Shown: positions 46,503-56,676, counted from the stretch's first letter. The stretch: 64,000 nt of DNA from Stenotrophomonas sp. ZAC14D1_NAIMI4_1 (GCF_003086775.1 NZ_CP026001.1:3064407-3128406), one strand, 5' to 3'. A program made the numbers and translations. The notes: generated from the letters alone by a model not told the origin.

Positions 46503-47636
46503 TCAGACGTAACCGCGTTCCTTCAACCGGCCCCAGCGCTCCGGCCCGATCGCCCGGCGCAGCCCGGGCAGCGGGTCGATGCTCCCCGTGTTGTCAGCCA
46601 CGGCCACCACGAAATCATCGGTGGCTGTGAGCAGCGCGCGGCGTTCGGGCGCGTCCAGCCAGGCCGCCACGTTCTTCAGCACGCGCTTGGCCGACGCATC
46701 GCTGCCGCGCATTTCCATGTACTGCGAATGCCGCTTGCAGGCCTCGACCAGCGCAACATCGTCGAACCAGCACTCATGCGCATCGCCCTGCACGCCACGC
46801 ATCTCATCCGGCGCCCACAGGTAATAGGCCACGTCCTCGCCACGCGCCAGCACCGCCTCGCGGTAGGGCTGCCGGCCCCACACCAAAAACGGCGGCCAGG
46901 CCGCGGTGAAGTCGCTTTCGGTGAAGCACAGCAGCAGGCAGTACAGCGGCTCATCGCGCGGGATGAGCGGCAGCTGGGCCGCAATCGCCTCGATCAGCAG
47001 GCGCTCGACGTCAGCGGTGACCGTGGCCAGCGTCTCGCCCGGGCGTGGCCGCTGGTACTGCAGCCGGCGCTGGCCGGTGGCGCGTCCATTCTTGTCCAGG
47101 TACTCCAGCACGATGCGGTCCAGCTGGCCGGCATCGTTGTAGCTGTAGACATCCTGGCACCACCAGGTGCGTCCGGTCGTGCTCCAGTTGCACATCACTT
47201 CGCGCAGCAGCCGGTCGCCCTGCCAGTGGTAGGTGCGGTCGATGCCGCGGCCATTGTCCACCAGGTCCAGTGCCTGCAGGCGCCCGCCCTGCTCGCGGAA
47301 TTCCCAGGCGTCGCTGATATGGCCGCCTTCATGGAAAGTGAGGTAATGGCGGCAGTCCTGCTGGTGCAGCCACACGCCGATGCGACCGGACGGGCCGCGC
47401 TCGAACACGATGCGCCCTTCCCCATCGAGGCCGTGCTGCACGTGCTTTCGCGCATCCGCCTTTGCTTCGGCCACCCAGCGCGGCGCTGGCGTGCCCGTGG
47501 ACTCGCGCGGGAACGGCGTGATGTATCCCATCGATGCGGTTGCCCAGCGCCAGCTGACCACCTGTGCTTCGCAGCGCGCCTGCAGCGCGAGCGCAGTGAT
47601 GGGGTCGGCATGGTCCTGGTACAGGGATTTCAGCAT
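46503..47636 (-). CDS. Unrecognised 377-aa protein with YD-like segments
   Basis: The start is ATG 47636 (MLKSLYQDHADPITAL). No signal peptide or membrane helix. The centre (~110-215) has aromatic/Asp-Gly segments resembling RHS/YD repeats: GVWLHQQDCRHYLTFHEGGH, GRGIDRTYHWQGDRLLREVM and VYSYNDAGQLDRIVLEYLDKNGR. The C-terminal half is alpha/beta with WAPDEMRGVQGDAHECWF. No family recognised. It could be a cytoplasmic relative of polymorphic-toxin-associated proteins, but no toxin or secretion gene is adjacent. Confidence 0.7.
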   Translation of the reverse strand: MLKSLYQDHADPITALALQARCEAQVVSWRWATASMGYITPFPRESTGTPAPRWVAEAKADARKHVQHGLDGEGRIVFERGPSGRIGVWLHQQDCRHYLTFHEGGHISDAWEFREQGGRLQALDLVDNGRGIDRTYHWQGDRLLREVMCNWSTTGRTWWCQDVYSYNDAGQLDRIVLEYLDKNGRATGQRRLQYQRPRPGETLATVTADVERLLIEAIAAQLPLIPRDEPLYCLLLCFTESDFTAAWPPFLVWGRQPYREAVLARGEDVAYYLWAPDEMRGVQGDAHECWFDDVALVEACKRHSQYMEMRGSDASAKRVLKNVAAWLDAPERRALLTATDDFVVAVADNTGSIDPLPGLRRAIGPERWGRLKERGYV

Positions 47637-47714
47637 GGTCGAGATCCATTCAACACGGCGCGCGAACATAGCATGTGCCTTCGCGCCGTCGTGGCACGCA
47701 GGTCGCGGAAACGA

Positions 47715-47739
47715 CAACGCCCCGCAGTGCGGGGCGTTG
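47715..47739 (-). terminator. Terminator of the TonB-dependent receptor gene
   Basis: 11-bp stem CAACGCCCCGC/GCGGGGCGTTG with 3-nt loop, then TCGTTTCC on the minus strand, 25 bp past the receptor stop. Confidence 0.75.
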
Positions 47740-47763
47740 CCGGTGGCTGCATGACGCCAGCGC

Positions 47764-50091
47764 TTACCAGTTCATGTTCAGCGAAACACCCACGGTGCGC
47801 GGTTCGTTGTAGACCGCGGCCATGTAGTTCTCGATCACGCCCTTGAGGTTCTTCTCGTTGGTGATGTTGCGCGCGAACAGCGCCACTTCGTAGGCACCGT
47901 AGTTGCCGGAGTAACCCAGCTTCAGGCCGCCTTCGAAATCACCCTTGGAGTTGAATTCCTTGCTGTCGTACAGGACGAAGCTGGTGTAACCCTGCTTGTT
48001 CCAGTCGGTGGACACGAACATCGTGCCGGCATCGCTGACCGGGAAGTCGTAACGGGCAGCGAAGTTCACGTTGTACTTCGGCGCGTTCGGCAGCGGATTG
48101 CCGTCGATCTGGGCGAAGGTGTTCGCACCGACCTTGATGGTCGGGTCATTCACGGTGCACACCACCGCGCCGTTCAGTGCACAGACCTGCGCATACACGC
48201 GCTTGTCCTGCACTTCGCTGTGCAGCAGGCTGACGCCGGCGCTCAGGGTCAGGTTCGGGATCGGGCGCAGTTCCATGTCGGCTTCAAAGCCGTACGCCTT
48301 GGCCTTGTCTGCGTTGAACAGCACGCCATTGCCGTCCGAATCGTTGCCGTTGAGCTGGATGTCGTTGACGGTGTAGGTGAACGCCGTGGCGTTCAGGCGC
48401 AGGCGGTTGTCCCACAGGCTGCTCTTCACGCCCGCTTCCCACGACAGGATCGTTTCCGAATCGGCGGTGGTGAAGTCAGCGTTGAACACCGCCGAACGGC
48501 CCTGGATGGTCGGGCCGCGGAAGCCACGGGCGACCTTCGCGTAGACGCTCACGTTCGGGTTGAACTGGTACATCGCGCTCAGGTCCCAGCTCGGGGTGGT
48601 ATCGGACATCTTCACGTCCGTACGGCCCTTGTAGGTGACCACGCCGGCAGCGGTGTCAGCGGTCTTCAGCAGGCGGGTGTGCTTCTCGTCCTTGGTCTGG
48701 CGCAGGCCGGCGGTGATGCTGAACTTGTCGGTGAAGGCGTAGCTGATCTGGCCGAAACCAGCCCACGAGGTGTTCTTGTTGCGCAGGCGCACCCAGTTGT
48801 TCGGGTTGCGGGCCGCGCCCTGCAGGAACCACGCGCGCTGGTAGAAATCGGTGGTGTCGCTGCCGTTGAAGTAGAACGCACCGGCCTGCCACTGCAGGGC
48901 GTTGTCATCGTGGCTGGCCAAGCGGAATTCCTGGGTCCACTGGTCAAGGTCGCGGATCTGGCCCATCGACTGGCCGTAGCCGTTCGGCACGCCGTTGACC
49001 GGGAAGTTCACCGCTGCGCCGCCGTCGGTGTCACCACGGCTGTAGCCGGAGGTGGTTTCGTAAGCGGTGATCGAGGTGAAGTCGACCGCGCCGAAGTCAT
49101 AGCGCGCCTTCACCGAGCCGCCGTAGGTCTTGTAGGCCTGCGGGTTGTTGTCGGCTTCGTCGTAGGCGACCTTGTCGCGCGGCACGTCGGTCTGGTTCGA
49201 GCCCTTGGTCAGCGCGTTGCGCAGGAACAGGGTCGAGGTGCCTTCGTAATCGCGGGCGTGGGCCGAGGCCAGGATCGAGAACTGGTCGCTCGGGGTCAGC
49301 AGCAGCTGCGCGCGCACGTTGCGGTCATCGAAGCCGCCCATGGCGTTCTTCTTCGGGCTGACCGTGCCATCGGCGCTGGGGCCGGTGTAGGTGTTGTCGA
49401 CGTAGTCGTCGCGGTGCTGGTACAGGGCCGACACGCGGAACGCGGCGACATCGTTGATCGGGCCACCGAAGCCGCCGTCGATCGAGACGCTGTTGTAGCT
49501 GGCATAGCTGGCGCTGACGCGGCCGCTGTAGTCTTCGCTCGGCTTGATGGTGTCGAACTTGACGATGCCGGCGGTGGTGTTGCGGCCGAACAGCGAGCCC
49601 TGCGGGCCGCGCAGCACTTCCACCTGGTCCACGTCATAGACCGGGTTGGACTTCAGCACCACGTGCTCCAGCACCACGTCGTCCTGGATGATCGACACCG
49701 GCTGCGAAGCACCCAGGTAGAAGTCGATGTTGCCCAGGCCGCGGATGTAGAAGCGCGGGAAGATGCGGCCGGTGGTGGTTTCCGCATACAGGCTCGGCAC
49801 GCGGCCGGACAGCGCCAGCAGGGTGTCGTCGCCGCCGGCGGTGAAGTCGCGCATGCGCTCGCCCTGCACCACGCCCACCGATACCGGCACTTCCTGCAGG
49901 TTCTGCTCACGGTGTTCGGCGGTCACGGTGATGGTGTCCAGACCGGTCGGGGTCGGCGCGCTGTCCTGCGCGGCGGCACCGAAGCTGCCGACCAGGGCCA
50001 GGCCGGCACAGGCCAGGGCCAGCGGGTGGCGACGGAAAGAAACAAAGGACGACATGCCCGACGAACGGCGGGAATCGGTATGGGAAGGCAT
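47764..50091 (-). CDS. TonB-dependent receptor
   Basis: A 775-aa outer-membrane receptor. Start ATG 50091 chosen; ATG 50055 (MSSFVSFRRHPLALA) would also give a signal peptide, ending near FGAAAQ. Plug domain: LDTITVTAEHREQNLQEVPVSV, IRGLGNIDFYLGASQPV and VEVLRGPQGSLFGRNTTAG. The beta-barrel follows and ends in an aromatic residue (VSLNMNW), as required for barrel assembly. The plug type is common in sphingomonad/xanthomonad receptors; the ligand cannot be told and no transport or utilisation genes are next to it. Confidence 0.93.
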   Translation of the reverse strand: MPSHTDSRRSSGMSSFVSFRRHPLALACAGLALVGSFGAAAQDSAPTPTGLDTITVTAEHREQNLQEVPVSVGVVQGERMRDFTAGGDDTLLALSGRVPSLYAETTTGRIFPRFYIRGLGNIDFYLGASQPVSIIQDDVVLEHVVLKSNPVYDVDQVEVLRGPQGSLFGRNTTAGIVKFDTIKPSEDYSGRVSASYASYNSVSIDGGFGGPINDVAAFRVSALYQHRDDYVDNTYTGPSADGTVSPKKNAMGGFDDRNVRAQLLLTPSDQFSILASAHARDYEGTSTLFLRNALTKGSNQTDVPRDKVAYDEADNNPQAYKTYGGSVKARYDFGAVDFTSITAYETTSGYSRGDTDGGAAVNFPVNGVPNGYGQSMGQIRDLDQWTQEFRLASHDDNALQWQAGAFYFNGSDTTDFYQRAWFLQGAARNPNNWVRLRNKNTSWAGFGQISYAFTDKFSITAGLRQTKDEKHTRLLKTADTAAGVVTYKGRTDVKMSDTTPSWDLSAMYQFNPNVSVYAKVARGFRGPTIQGRSAVFNADFTTADSETILSWEAGVKSSLWDNRLRLNATAFTYTVNDIQLNGNDSDGNGVLFNADKAKAYGFEADMELRPIPNLTLSAGVSLLHSEVQDKRVYAQVCALNGAVVCTVNDPTIKVGANTFAQIDGNPLPNAPKYNVNFAARYDFPVSDAGTMFVSTDWNKQGYTSFVLYDSKEFNSKGDFEGGLKLGYSGNYGAYEVALFARNITNEKNLKGVIENYMAAVYNEPRTVGVSLNMNW

Positions 50092-50280
50092 CGAGAGCTC
50101 TGAGGAGGCATCCGTGCGGCCTGCGCGAGCCGGGCGGTAGAAAGGGGAGACACTGCGCAAGCGTTCATTATCGCCCGAATTGTTACGATTTCGTTGCGCA
50201 CCCCGTCGCAGTCAGGTTCCCGCCCACTGCGGCAAAGTGGGGGCGGCAGCGAACACCACCGCCCCCGGGCCCTGCTCCCC

Positions 50281-52839
50281 TTACACGCCTGCAGCCAACG
50301 GAGAACGTGCCAGCACGAAGCGACCGGCCGCCTCCTGCAGGGCATGCGCCTGGCTGCTCATCGCCCGTGCCGACGCCGACGCCTCCTCCACCAGCGCGGC
50401 GTTCTGCTGGGTCACGCCGTCCATCTGCACGATGCTCTGGTTGACCAGCTCGATACCGGCGGCCTGTTCCTGGCAGGCATGGGCGATCTCGCCCACCAGT
50501 CCCCCCAGTTCGGTCACCGATGCCACCACGTCCTGGATGGTCCGCCCGGCATCACCGGCCAGTACGTTGCCTTCGGCCACCCGGGCGACCGAATCCTCGA
50601 TCAGCCCCTTGATCTCCGCGGCGGCCAGCGTGGAGCGCTGCGCCAGCGCGCGCACCTCACTGGCAACCACCGCAAAACCGCGTCCTTCCTCGCCGGCCCG
50701 CGCCGCCTCAACCGCCGCGTTCAACGCCAGGATGTTGGTCTGGAAGGCGATGCCATCGATCACCGCGATGATCTCGGCGATGCGCCGCGATGCCGCGTCG
50801 ATCAGGCCCATCGTCGCCTGCATCTCCGCCATCGCCACGCCACCGCGCCCGGCCACCTGTGCCGCCTCGCTCGCCAGTTGGTCGGCGCGGCGCGCATGGT
50901 CGGCGTTCTGGCGCACGGCCGAGGTCATCTCCTCGATCGACGCCGCCGACTCTTCCAGGTTGGCCGCCTGCTGTTCGGTGCGACGCGACAGATCGTCGTT
51001 GCCCGCAGCGATCTCCGCTGCGGCCAGGCTCACCGCGCCTGCCGCCTGCTGGATGCGGCCGACGATGCCGGTCAGCGCACCCACGGTGGCATTGGCGTCC
51101 CCGCGCATGCGTGCGAACACGCCCTGAGACTGGCCATCGATGCGATGCCGCAGGTCACCTTCGGCCAGGTTGCGCAGCAACCCCGAAAGCGCCATCAGGT
51201 TCTCATCGGCCGTGCCCATCACACTGTTCAGGCCCTGCACCATCTGCCGGAAATCGTTGGCAAAAGCCTGCGCATCACCGCGCACGCTGAAGTCGCCAGC
51301 GGCAGCGGCCGCCACCAGGCGCTTGATCTCGCCGTTGATGCCCTGCAGTTTCGAACGCACGCCATTGAGCGCCTGGGTGATGGCCACCTGTTCGCCCGGC
51401 AGCACGTCCATCGTCTGCTGCAGGTCACCCTCGGCATAGCGCTCGACCAGCGCAACCATGCGCTGCTGGGTCTGCAGGTGTGCGGCCACCAGCGCGTTGG
51501 TGCCGGCCACCATGGCGCGGAATTCACCCTCGAAGGCCTGTTCGTCGATGCGGTGGCTGACCACACCGGCCGCGTGGTGTTCGCCCATGGCCGCCTGCGC
51601 CTGCAGGATCTCGCGCAGCTTGGAGCGCATCTGCTGCAGCGAACCCAGCACGCGGCCGACCTCGTCGTCCCGGCGCACCTCGATCTCGCGATCCAGGCGC
51701 CCGCTTGCCACGTCACGCGCGACCTGCGCGGCGGCGGCCAGCGGGCGACCCAGCAACCGGCGAACCACCAGCACGATCAGGGTCACCACCGTGGCCAGTG
51801 CCAGCGCAGAGATCAGCGCGATGCGCAGCATCAGGCCGTTGAGCACATCATCCAGCACCGACTGCGGCTCGAGGCCCAGCACCAGCCACTGCCACGGGCC
51901 GTAGCGCTGTGCCGAGGCAAACCACGCCTGCTCGCTGCCACCCGCAGCCGGGCTCAGATGCAGGCGTGCCTGCGTGCTGCTGCCGTCCAGCAGCGCCTGC
52001 AGCGCCGGCAGGTCCTGCGCGGCCACCCGCTCCTGCAGCAGCCCGCCCTCGCCGTCGGTGGCGGCCACCACGCGGCCGCGCTCCTTGCCGGCGCGGGTAT
52101 CGAGCACGATGAAGCGCCCTTCGCGGCCCAGCGTGGCCTCGCGCAGGCGCGCCTTCAGCGCGGCCAGGCCCTGCGAATAGTCCTGGCCGACGAAGGCGAT
52201 GCCGGCCACGCTGCCATCGGCGGCGCGGATCGGCATGTAGTGGGTCATGTAATCGGTGCCGAACAGGTGCGCCGGGCCGGTGTAGCCCTGCCCGCCCAGC
52301 ACCCGCGCATACGCAGGATTGGCGTGGTCAAGCACGGTGCCCAGCACACGCTCGCCCTGCGCGTTGCGCAGCGACGTAGCCACGCGCACGAAATCATCGC
52401 CATCGCGCACGAACACCGTCGCCACGCCACCGGTGGCGTCGGCGAAGCGATCGACTTCGGTCGACGCCGGGCCGATGGCCTGGCTGCCCAGGCGCAGCGT
52501 CGGCGTGCTGCGGCCGGCCACATCGATGGTTGCGGTGCCATCGGCCTGCGCCTCACCCTGCGGCAGCATCGCGCGGAAGGTACCGGCGATGCGCTCGGTG
52601 CTTTCGCTCAGGCTGCGGTCGTACAACTGCACCGAATCGCGCATCAGCACGGTGGCGGTGTCCAGGCCAGCGCTCACGCGCTGCTGGTAACTGTCAGCGG
52701 TGTCGCGGTAGATCAGGACCGCCAGGGCGGCGAAGGCGACGGTGGTGATCGCGGCCATCAACAGGGCAAGCCGCGAGGCGATGGTCAACGAACGGCGCGG
52801 CGGCGAAGCAGAGAAACGGGAGGCAGCAGGGGTCATCAT
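50281..52839 (-). CDS. Methyl-accepting chemotaxis protein with periplasmic Cache domain
   Basis: An 852-aa chemoreceptor. TM1 (~22-44), a large periplasmic sensor (~45-325) of Cache type with [27 protein letters not shown]2 (~330-355), then HAMP and additional HAMP-like units, and the signalling domain with the hairpin tip [33 protein letters not shown]. Methylation helices flank it. There is no C-terminal CheR-docking pentapeptide (ends RSPLAAGV). Two adjacent ATGs begin the gene. No other chemotaxis gene is present. Confidence 0.93.
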   Translation of the reverse strand: MMTPAASRFSASPPRRSLTIASRLALLMAAITTVAFAALAVLIYRDTADSYQQRVSAGLDTATVLMRDSVQLYDRSLSESTERIAGTFRAMLPQGEAQADGTATIDVAGRSTPTLRLGSQAIGPASTEVDRFADATGGVATVFVRDGDDFVRVATSLRNAQGERVLGTVLDHANPAYARVLGGQGYTGPAHLFGTDYMTHYMPIRAADGSVAGIAFVGQDYSQGLAALKARLREATLGREGRFIVLDTRAGKERGRVVAATDGEGGLLQERVAAQDLPALQALLDGSSTQARLHLSPAAGGSEQAWFASAQRYGPWQWLVLGLEPQSVLDDVLNGLMLRIALISALALATVVTLIVLVVRRLLGRPLAAAAQVARDVASGRLDREIEVRRDDEVGRVLGSLQQMRSKLREILQAQAAMGEHHAAGVVSHRIDEQAFEGEFRAMVAGTNALVAAHLQTQQRMVALVERYAEGDLQQTMDVLPGEQVAITQALNGVRSKLQGINGEIKRLVAAAAAGDFSVRGDAQAFANDFRQMVQGLNSVMGTADENLMALSGLLRNLAEGDLRHRIDGQSQGVFARMRGDANATVGALTGIVGRIQQAAGAVSLAAAEIAAGNDDLSRRTEQQAANLEESAASIEEMTSAVRQNADHARRADQLASEAAQVAGRGGVAMAEMQATMGLIDAASRRIAEIIAVIDGIAFQTNILALNAAVEAARAGEEGRGFAVVASEVRALAQRSTLAAAEIKGLIEDSVARVAEGNVLAGDAGRTIQDVVASVTELGGLVGEIAHACQEQAAGIELVNQSIVQMDGVTQQNAALVEEASASARAMSSQAHALQEAAGRFVLARSPLAAGV

Positions 52840-52960
52840 GGAAAAACGGATCCGTGGAAGGGAGTGCTCGAAAGCGCATCCCCATTAACGGCACCGTTCT
52901 CGTCCTCTTTACGCCCGCCGCCTAGCCGGATCTGGTTATTGACGGCGCCAAGCCATTGAT

Positions 52961-53266
52961 TCAGAAACCTTGTTCAGCTTCGCCACTGGCGTCAGCAGGC
53001 CCGGGCCCCAGTACCGTGCGCGCGCCGGCAGTGCCATCAGCGCCCACGGTGGCCACCGCGTGCAGCTGGTCCAGGCGGATGCGGCGCTCGCCGTCGGGCG
53101 CATCCAGCAGCAGGAACTCTTCCTTGTCCGCAGTGCTCTCGGTGGTCCGCGCCCGCGCCACGAAACGGCTGCCGTCGCGCAGTTCGACCTGCAGCAGGGC
53201 GCGGTGCAGGCAGGCGATTTCCAGCACATCGTGCAGGTCGCACTCCAGCGGTTGGTAGTCGGTCAT
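52961..53266 (-). CDS. rof: Rho-binding antiterminator, ROF/YaeO family
   Basis: A 101-aa protein from ATG 53266 ([22 protein letters not shown]) with GAGGAA at 6 bp. The N-terminal ~75 residues match the Rof fold: YQPL.CDLHD.LEIAC and [18 protein letters not shown]. In E. coli Rof binds Rho and blocks termination. The C-terminal ~25 residues ([20 protein letters not shown]) are an unrelated tail. Family call good; action on Rho inferred. Confidence 0.78.
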   Translation of the reverse strand: MTDYQPLECDLHDVLEIACLHRALLQVELRDGSRFVARARTTESTADKEEFLLLDAPDGERRIRLDQLHAVATVGADGTAGARTVLGPGPADASGEAEQGF

Positions 53267-53363
53267 GTGGGGTTCCTCGGCGGTGATGGTGCTTAGCCTG
53301 CCATGGGTCCCGGGCCGCCGCTTGGCAAGCCCGGAGGGCGGCGCTACACTGGATCCCAGCCGT

Positions 53364-53439
<76 letters not shown>

Positions 53440-53464
53440 CTATTCAGTGCGGCAACGCACGCAG

Positions 53465-53506
53465 AAGGCCGGAACTCCTGAAGTAACAGGGCTTCCGGCC
53501 TTTTTT
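53465..53506 (+). terminator. Terminator after tRNA-Ala
   Basis: AAGGCCGGA/TCCGGCCTT stem with a smaller inner CCTG/CAGG hairpin, followed by six Ts. Confidence 0.85.
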
Positions 53507-53547
53507 GTTGCACGGTTGGCAACGGAATCGGCCACGAGGACACGCGG

Positions 53548-54438
53548 GTGATCGGGAAAAACGCACGGACGCTGATTGCTGCGATTGTCCTTCTGGCCAT
53601 CGGGGCCTATGCCATCTGGTCGGGCGACGGCCGTGACCACAGCACCGCCGCCGGTGACCCGCCCGCTGCGGACCACGCCTCCCTGAAAGCGCCCGCCGCG
53701 CCAGGCCTGCACGCTGCCGGCCCTGCGACCGCCGCCCCACCGCGCCCGCAGGCATTCGCGTTCGGCGATCTCAAGGCTCGGGCGCAGTCAGGGGACGCGG
53801 TTTCCCAGCGTGAACTGGCTGAACTCTATGAGCGCTGCTTTGCGGTCAACATCGCACCAGAAAACTACCTGCCGGGCTACGAAGTCATGGCCCGCCACAC
53901 CCCGTACCCGGAGGAGACGGCAGAAATGATGCGCACTGCCCGTTCTACTGCGGCGTTGTGCGCGAAGGTCGATGGCGGCCAGATCATCCCGATCGAGGCC
54001 ATCCGTGCCTGGCTTGAATCTGCAGCCACCCGCGGTGACCTCGCCGCCCAGGCCCGGCTGCTGTTGCTCAACGGTGAGAAACCGGACGCGGCCGCCTACA
54101 CGCGCCTGATGGACGATGTTGCCAGATCGAAAGACCCGGCCGCCGTGTTCCGGCTTGGCGAACTGGTGGCGCACCCCACACACAGCAGCGCCACGGGCCG
54201 GTACGCGGACCTCTCTTCCGATCCGATTTCGGGCCATGCGTGGAGCATCGTCGGCTGCCGCATGGGATATGACTGCAGCAGCGGCTCACCGCTGATGGCG
54301 TCCGTCTGCCTGTCGGGGGGCGGATGCGCCGGGGAGAACTACGAAGCGTACGTTCGTTCGAGCCTCATCACCGCGCGTGACGCACGCCTGCTCGACCTGC
54401 GCATCCGCGAAGTGTCGGCACTGCTGGCGCAGCCATAG
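53548..54438 (+). CDS. Hypothetical membrane-anchored protein with helical-repeat domain
   Basis: A 296-aa protein from GTG 53548 ([24 protein letters not shown]). One N-terminal membrane anchor (~8-25), an Ala/Pro-rich linker (~30-70), then helical repeats of Sel1-like spacing ([59 protein letters not shown]). The C-terminal part is Cys-rich ([27 protein letters not shown]), as expected for a periplasmic disulfide-bonded domain. Function unknown; similar architectures occur widely in Stenotrophomonas and Xanthomonas. Confidence 0.75.
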   Translation: MIGKNARTLIAAIVLLAIGAYAIWSGDGRDHSTAAGDPPAADHASLKAPAAPGLHAAGPATAAPPRPQAFAFGDLKARAQSGDAVSQRELAELYERCFAVNIAPENYLPGYEVMARHTPYPEETAEMMRTARSTAALCAKVDGGQIIPIEAIRAWLESAATRGDLAAQARLLLLNGEKPDAAAYTRLMDDVARSKDPAAVFRLGELVAHPTHSSATGRYADLSSDPISGHAWSIVGCRMGYDCSSGSPLMASVCLSGGGCAGENYEAYVRSSLITARDARLLDLRIREVSALLAQP

Positions 54439-54465
54439 GCCGGGCGCCAGCGGCCACCGGCGCGC

Positions 54466-54642
54466 TCAGGCCGGGTCCTGGCTTCCATCCTTACGCTGCG
54501 GCCGGCGCGAATGCGCGTCATGCACCTGCTGGTCGTCCTGGCCCGGCCGCTGCTTGGCCACCTCATCCTGCCGGCGATCCTGGCGGCTTTCCTGGGCACC
54601 CTCGCGGGCCTGCTGCTGGTTGGGGTTCTGCTTGTCGTTCAT
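54466..54642 (-). CDS. Small hydrophilic hypothetical protein (58 aa)
   Basis: Begins MNDKQNPNQQQAREGAQESR and is made almost only of Q, R, D, K, A and P, with no hydrophobic segment, so probably disordered. ATG 54642 has GGAG 8 bp upstream. It fills a 314-bp gap between convergent genes. Xanthomonads commonly have such short charged proteins of unknown role, but coding status here rests on start context and composition only. The plus-strand frame over the same DNA is less likely. Confidence 0.45.
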   Translation of the reverse strand: MNDKQNPNQQQAREGAQESRQDRRQDEVAKQRPGQDDQQVHDAHSRRPQRKDGSQDPA

Positions 54643-54752
54643 GGGGGCGCTCCGGCCGGCAACAGGCCGGCCCGGTCAACGCACGCTAGACGCGCGCCGG
54701 TGATGCGCAGGTCAGGCCGCCGCGAGCACCGCGTGCAGGGGCGACGTGAGGT

Positions 54753-55514
54753 TCAGGCCTGCACGCATTCGCGCACGGCGAAGGGATGCCCGCAGGCACT
54801 GCAGGTGGAATGACCGAACGCCAGCGCCAGCAACTGCTCGGCGCGCTGGTCGCCATCATCGCGCACCTGGTGCATCAACCATTGCTCGGCCACGCCCACC
54901 GGTTCGCCCGGCAACAGTGCTGTCGTCGCCGACGGCGCGCCGAACACCGGATCCTCATGGCACACGTACGGCGCTTCCGCATCCAGCGTGCAGTAAAGGT
55001 CCGCCGAACAGGCTACGCACTCGCCTACGATCTCGCCCTCGGCAAGCCGGTCCAGGTGCTGCGACCAGGCCTTCTCGCCACTCAGCCCCAGCCAGGCCTG
55101 GCGCAGCCAGCCACGTTCACCGTGACCATCGTCGGACAGCGGCACCGCATCCTTGCCGGTGCCTTGCAGGCGCTTGTGCACCTTGCTGCGCAACGCCTGG
55201 ATGACATCGCCATGCGGCACCAGCCCAGGATCGCCCACGTCCGAGCCGGCAACGATGGCGCCGGCCAGCAGCAGCGCATCATCACCGTCGCTGCGCCCGG
55301 TCTGCCGCGCGATCGACAACAGCACCGGCAGCGCCGCGTGGCTGGCCGAATAGACCGAGCCCTGGTGGCACAGGTGCGACCAGATGTCGTTCCAGTCCTG
55401 CTGGTGCTGCGGGTCCATCATCGATGCCAGCAGTGCGCCCGCTTCAGACGCGTCGCCGTAGGCACCCTGCAGCGTTGCCCAGTCGATGGCATGAACGTCG
55501 GCGGTCTTCGGCAT
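54753..55514 (-). CDS. Hypothetical protein with C-terminal zinc ribbon
   Basis: About 253 aa from ATG 55514 (MPKTADVHAIDWATLQGAYG). The N-terminal half has HQQDWNDIWSHLCHQGSVYSASHAALPVLLSIARQ, a helical-repeat motif seen in several uncharacterised bacterial proteins. CVACSADLYC and the terminal CSACGHPF look like metal-binding cysteine pairs. No signal peptide. It is a single gene, with no partner that would define its role. Confidence 0.72.
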   Translation of the reverse strand: MPKTADVHAIDWATLQGAYGDASEAGALLASMMDPQHQQDWNDIWSHLCHQGSVYSASHAALPVLLSIARQTGRSDGDDALLLAGAIVAGSDVGDPGLVPHGDVIQALRSKVHKRLQGTGKDAVPLSDDGHGERGWLRQAWLGLSGEKAWSQHLDRLAEGEIVGECVACSADLYCTLDAEAPYVCHEDPVFGAPSATTALLPGEPVGVAEQWLMHQVRDDGDQRAEQLLALAFGHSTCSACGHPFAVRECVQA

Positions 55515-55640
55515 GTCCTTCCCTGGTCGATGCAACAGGCGTCCAGCATGACCCATCGGCGGGCAGGTTGGACAGCGCGCTTGTGGCTGCAACGCTCGCG
55601 CGGCCAGAATCGGCACATCACCGACGCACAAGGAAGCGCC

Positions 55641-56105
55641 ATGTACCGCCCCACCCTGCTGGCCGCACTGCTGGCCCCGCTGCTGCTCACGACCGGCTGT
55701 GCCCACCGCCTGGCCGCTGCGCCGCCGCCGATGCCCGGCTACATCGGCAACTACGAAGCCGTGCGCGCCGCACAGGACGATCCGGCACGCGGCATTTCCG
55801 GCATCTTCGCCATGACCGTGCAGGCCATCGGCAGCGACGATGGCCGCATCTACCTCAACAGCGAACGCGACTACCGGCATCCGCTGAACATCACCCTCAA
55901 CATGGACTCGGCCCTGCGGCCGGGGCTGGAAAGCGCGCTGGGCCTGAAGCTGGACCACCTGCAGAACCGCCGCCTGCTGGTGCGCGGCACCGCGCGCCAG
56001 GTCCGCATCGATTTCATCGACGGCAACGGCCAGCCCAGCGGCAAGTACTACTACCAGACGCAGATCAGCGTCAGCGACCCACGGCAGGTGCGTTTCGCGC
56101 CGTGA
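55641..56105 (+). CDS. Putative lipoprotein (154 aa)
   Basis: Starts MYRPTLLAALLAPLLLTTGCAHR: a lipobox with Cys20. ATG 55641 has AAGGA 6 bp upstream. The mature part has GIFAMTVQAIGSDDGRIYLNSERDYRHPLNITLNM and LKLDHLQNRRLLVRGTARQVRIDF, which reads like an OB-fold-type beta domain. No family name recognised. Single gene, followed by a SMAG palindrome. Confidence 0.78.
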   Translation: MYRPTLLAALLAPLLLTTGCAHRLAAAPPPMPGYIGNYEAVRAAQDDPARGISGIFAMTVQAIGSDDGRIYLNSERDYRHPLNITLNMDSALRPGLESALGLKLDHLQNRRLLVRGTARQVRIDFIDGNGQPSGKYYYQTQISVSDPRQVRFAP

Positions 56106-56124
56106 GTCGCATTGGCCTGTACCG

Positions 56125-56146
56125 GTAGCGCCGGGCCACGCCCGGC
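56125..56146 (+). repeat. SMAG palindrome
   Basis: GTAGCGCCGGGC...GCCCGGCG, 20 bp after the lipoprotein stop. Confidence 0.75.
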
Positions 56147-56321
56147 GAAATGCCAACGGCCCCGCGCTACCCGCTGCGGCCGCCTGCAGAGCACCGAGGA
56201 TCAAGCACTTGCGCGCGCGCAGACGGCAATGTGAAGGTTTTTTGCCAAAACGCTTGCCGAACGCAGTCGACCTCCGTAATATGCGCGTCCTTGGCAGCGA
56301 CCTCGCTGCAACGAAACAAGT

Positions 56322-56397
56322 GGCCGAGTAGCTCAGTTGGTAGAGCAGGGGATTGAAAATCCCCGTGTCGGCGGTTCGATTCCGTCCTCGGCCACCA
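56322..56397 (+). tRNA. tRNA-Phe (anticodon GAA), copy 1
   Basis: 76 nt from GGCCGAGTAGCTCAGTTGG to an encoded CCA. The anticodon arm GGGGA/TCCCC closes loop TTGAAAA with GAA at 56355-56357. The acceptor GGCCGAG pairs with CTCGGCC. Identical to copy 2. Confidence 0.96.
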
Positions 56398-56405
56398 CTT
56401 TCGAA

Positions 56406-56433
56406 GGCCTGCAGAAATGCAGGTCTTTTTTTT
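56406..56433 (+). terminator. Terminator after first tRNA-Phe
   Basis: CCTGCA/TGCAGG stem with GAAA loop followed by TCTTTTTTTT. Confidence 0.85.
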
Positions 56434-56469
56434 CCGGCCACTGCGTTCGCGCGGTTGGCCAACCAGACT

Positions 56470-56545
56470 GGCCGAGTAGCTCAGTTGGTAGAGCAGGGGA
56501 TTGAAAATCCCCGTGTCGGCGGTTCGATTCCGTCCTCGGCCACCA
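56470..56545 (+). tRNA. tRNA-Phe (anticodon GAA), copy 2
   Basis: Identical to copy 1 over all 76 nt, exactly 148 bp downstream. The duplicated unit includes the tRNA, the trailer and its own terminator. Confidence 0.96.
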
Positions 56546-56551
56546 GTTTGA

Positions 56552-56581
56552 AGACCTGCAGAAATGCAGGTCTTTTTTTTT
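56552..56581 (+). terminator. Terminator after second tRNA-Phe
   Basis: AGACCTGCA/TGCAGGTCT stem with GAAA loop followed by a run of Ts to 56581; a longer stem than at copy 1. Confidence 0.88.
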
Positions 56582-56676
56582 GCCGCTTCGCGCGACCGAT
56601 GGAACCTGAACGATGGTTTTCACGCCCGGTCCAGCGTCCAGTCGCCTACTCTCGACGTCTCGACCGGAGACGTCCC

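Noticed and set aside
48220..50103. Long plus-strand frame opposite the TonB receptor
   Set aside because: No start context or domain; the minus-strand receptor is unmistakable.
54511..54813. Plus-strand hydrophobic 100-aa frame (MRVMHLLVVLARPLLGHLI)
   Set aside because: No ribosome site, runs into the antisense of the next gene; the minus-strand 58-aa frame has better start context.
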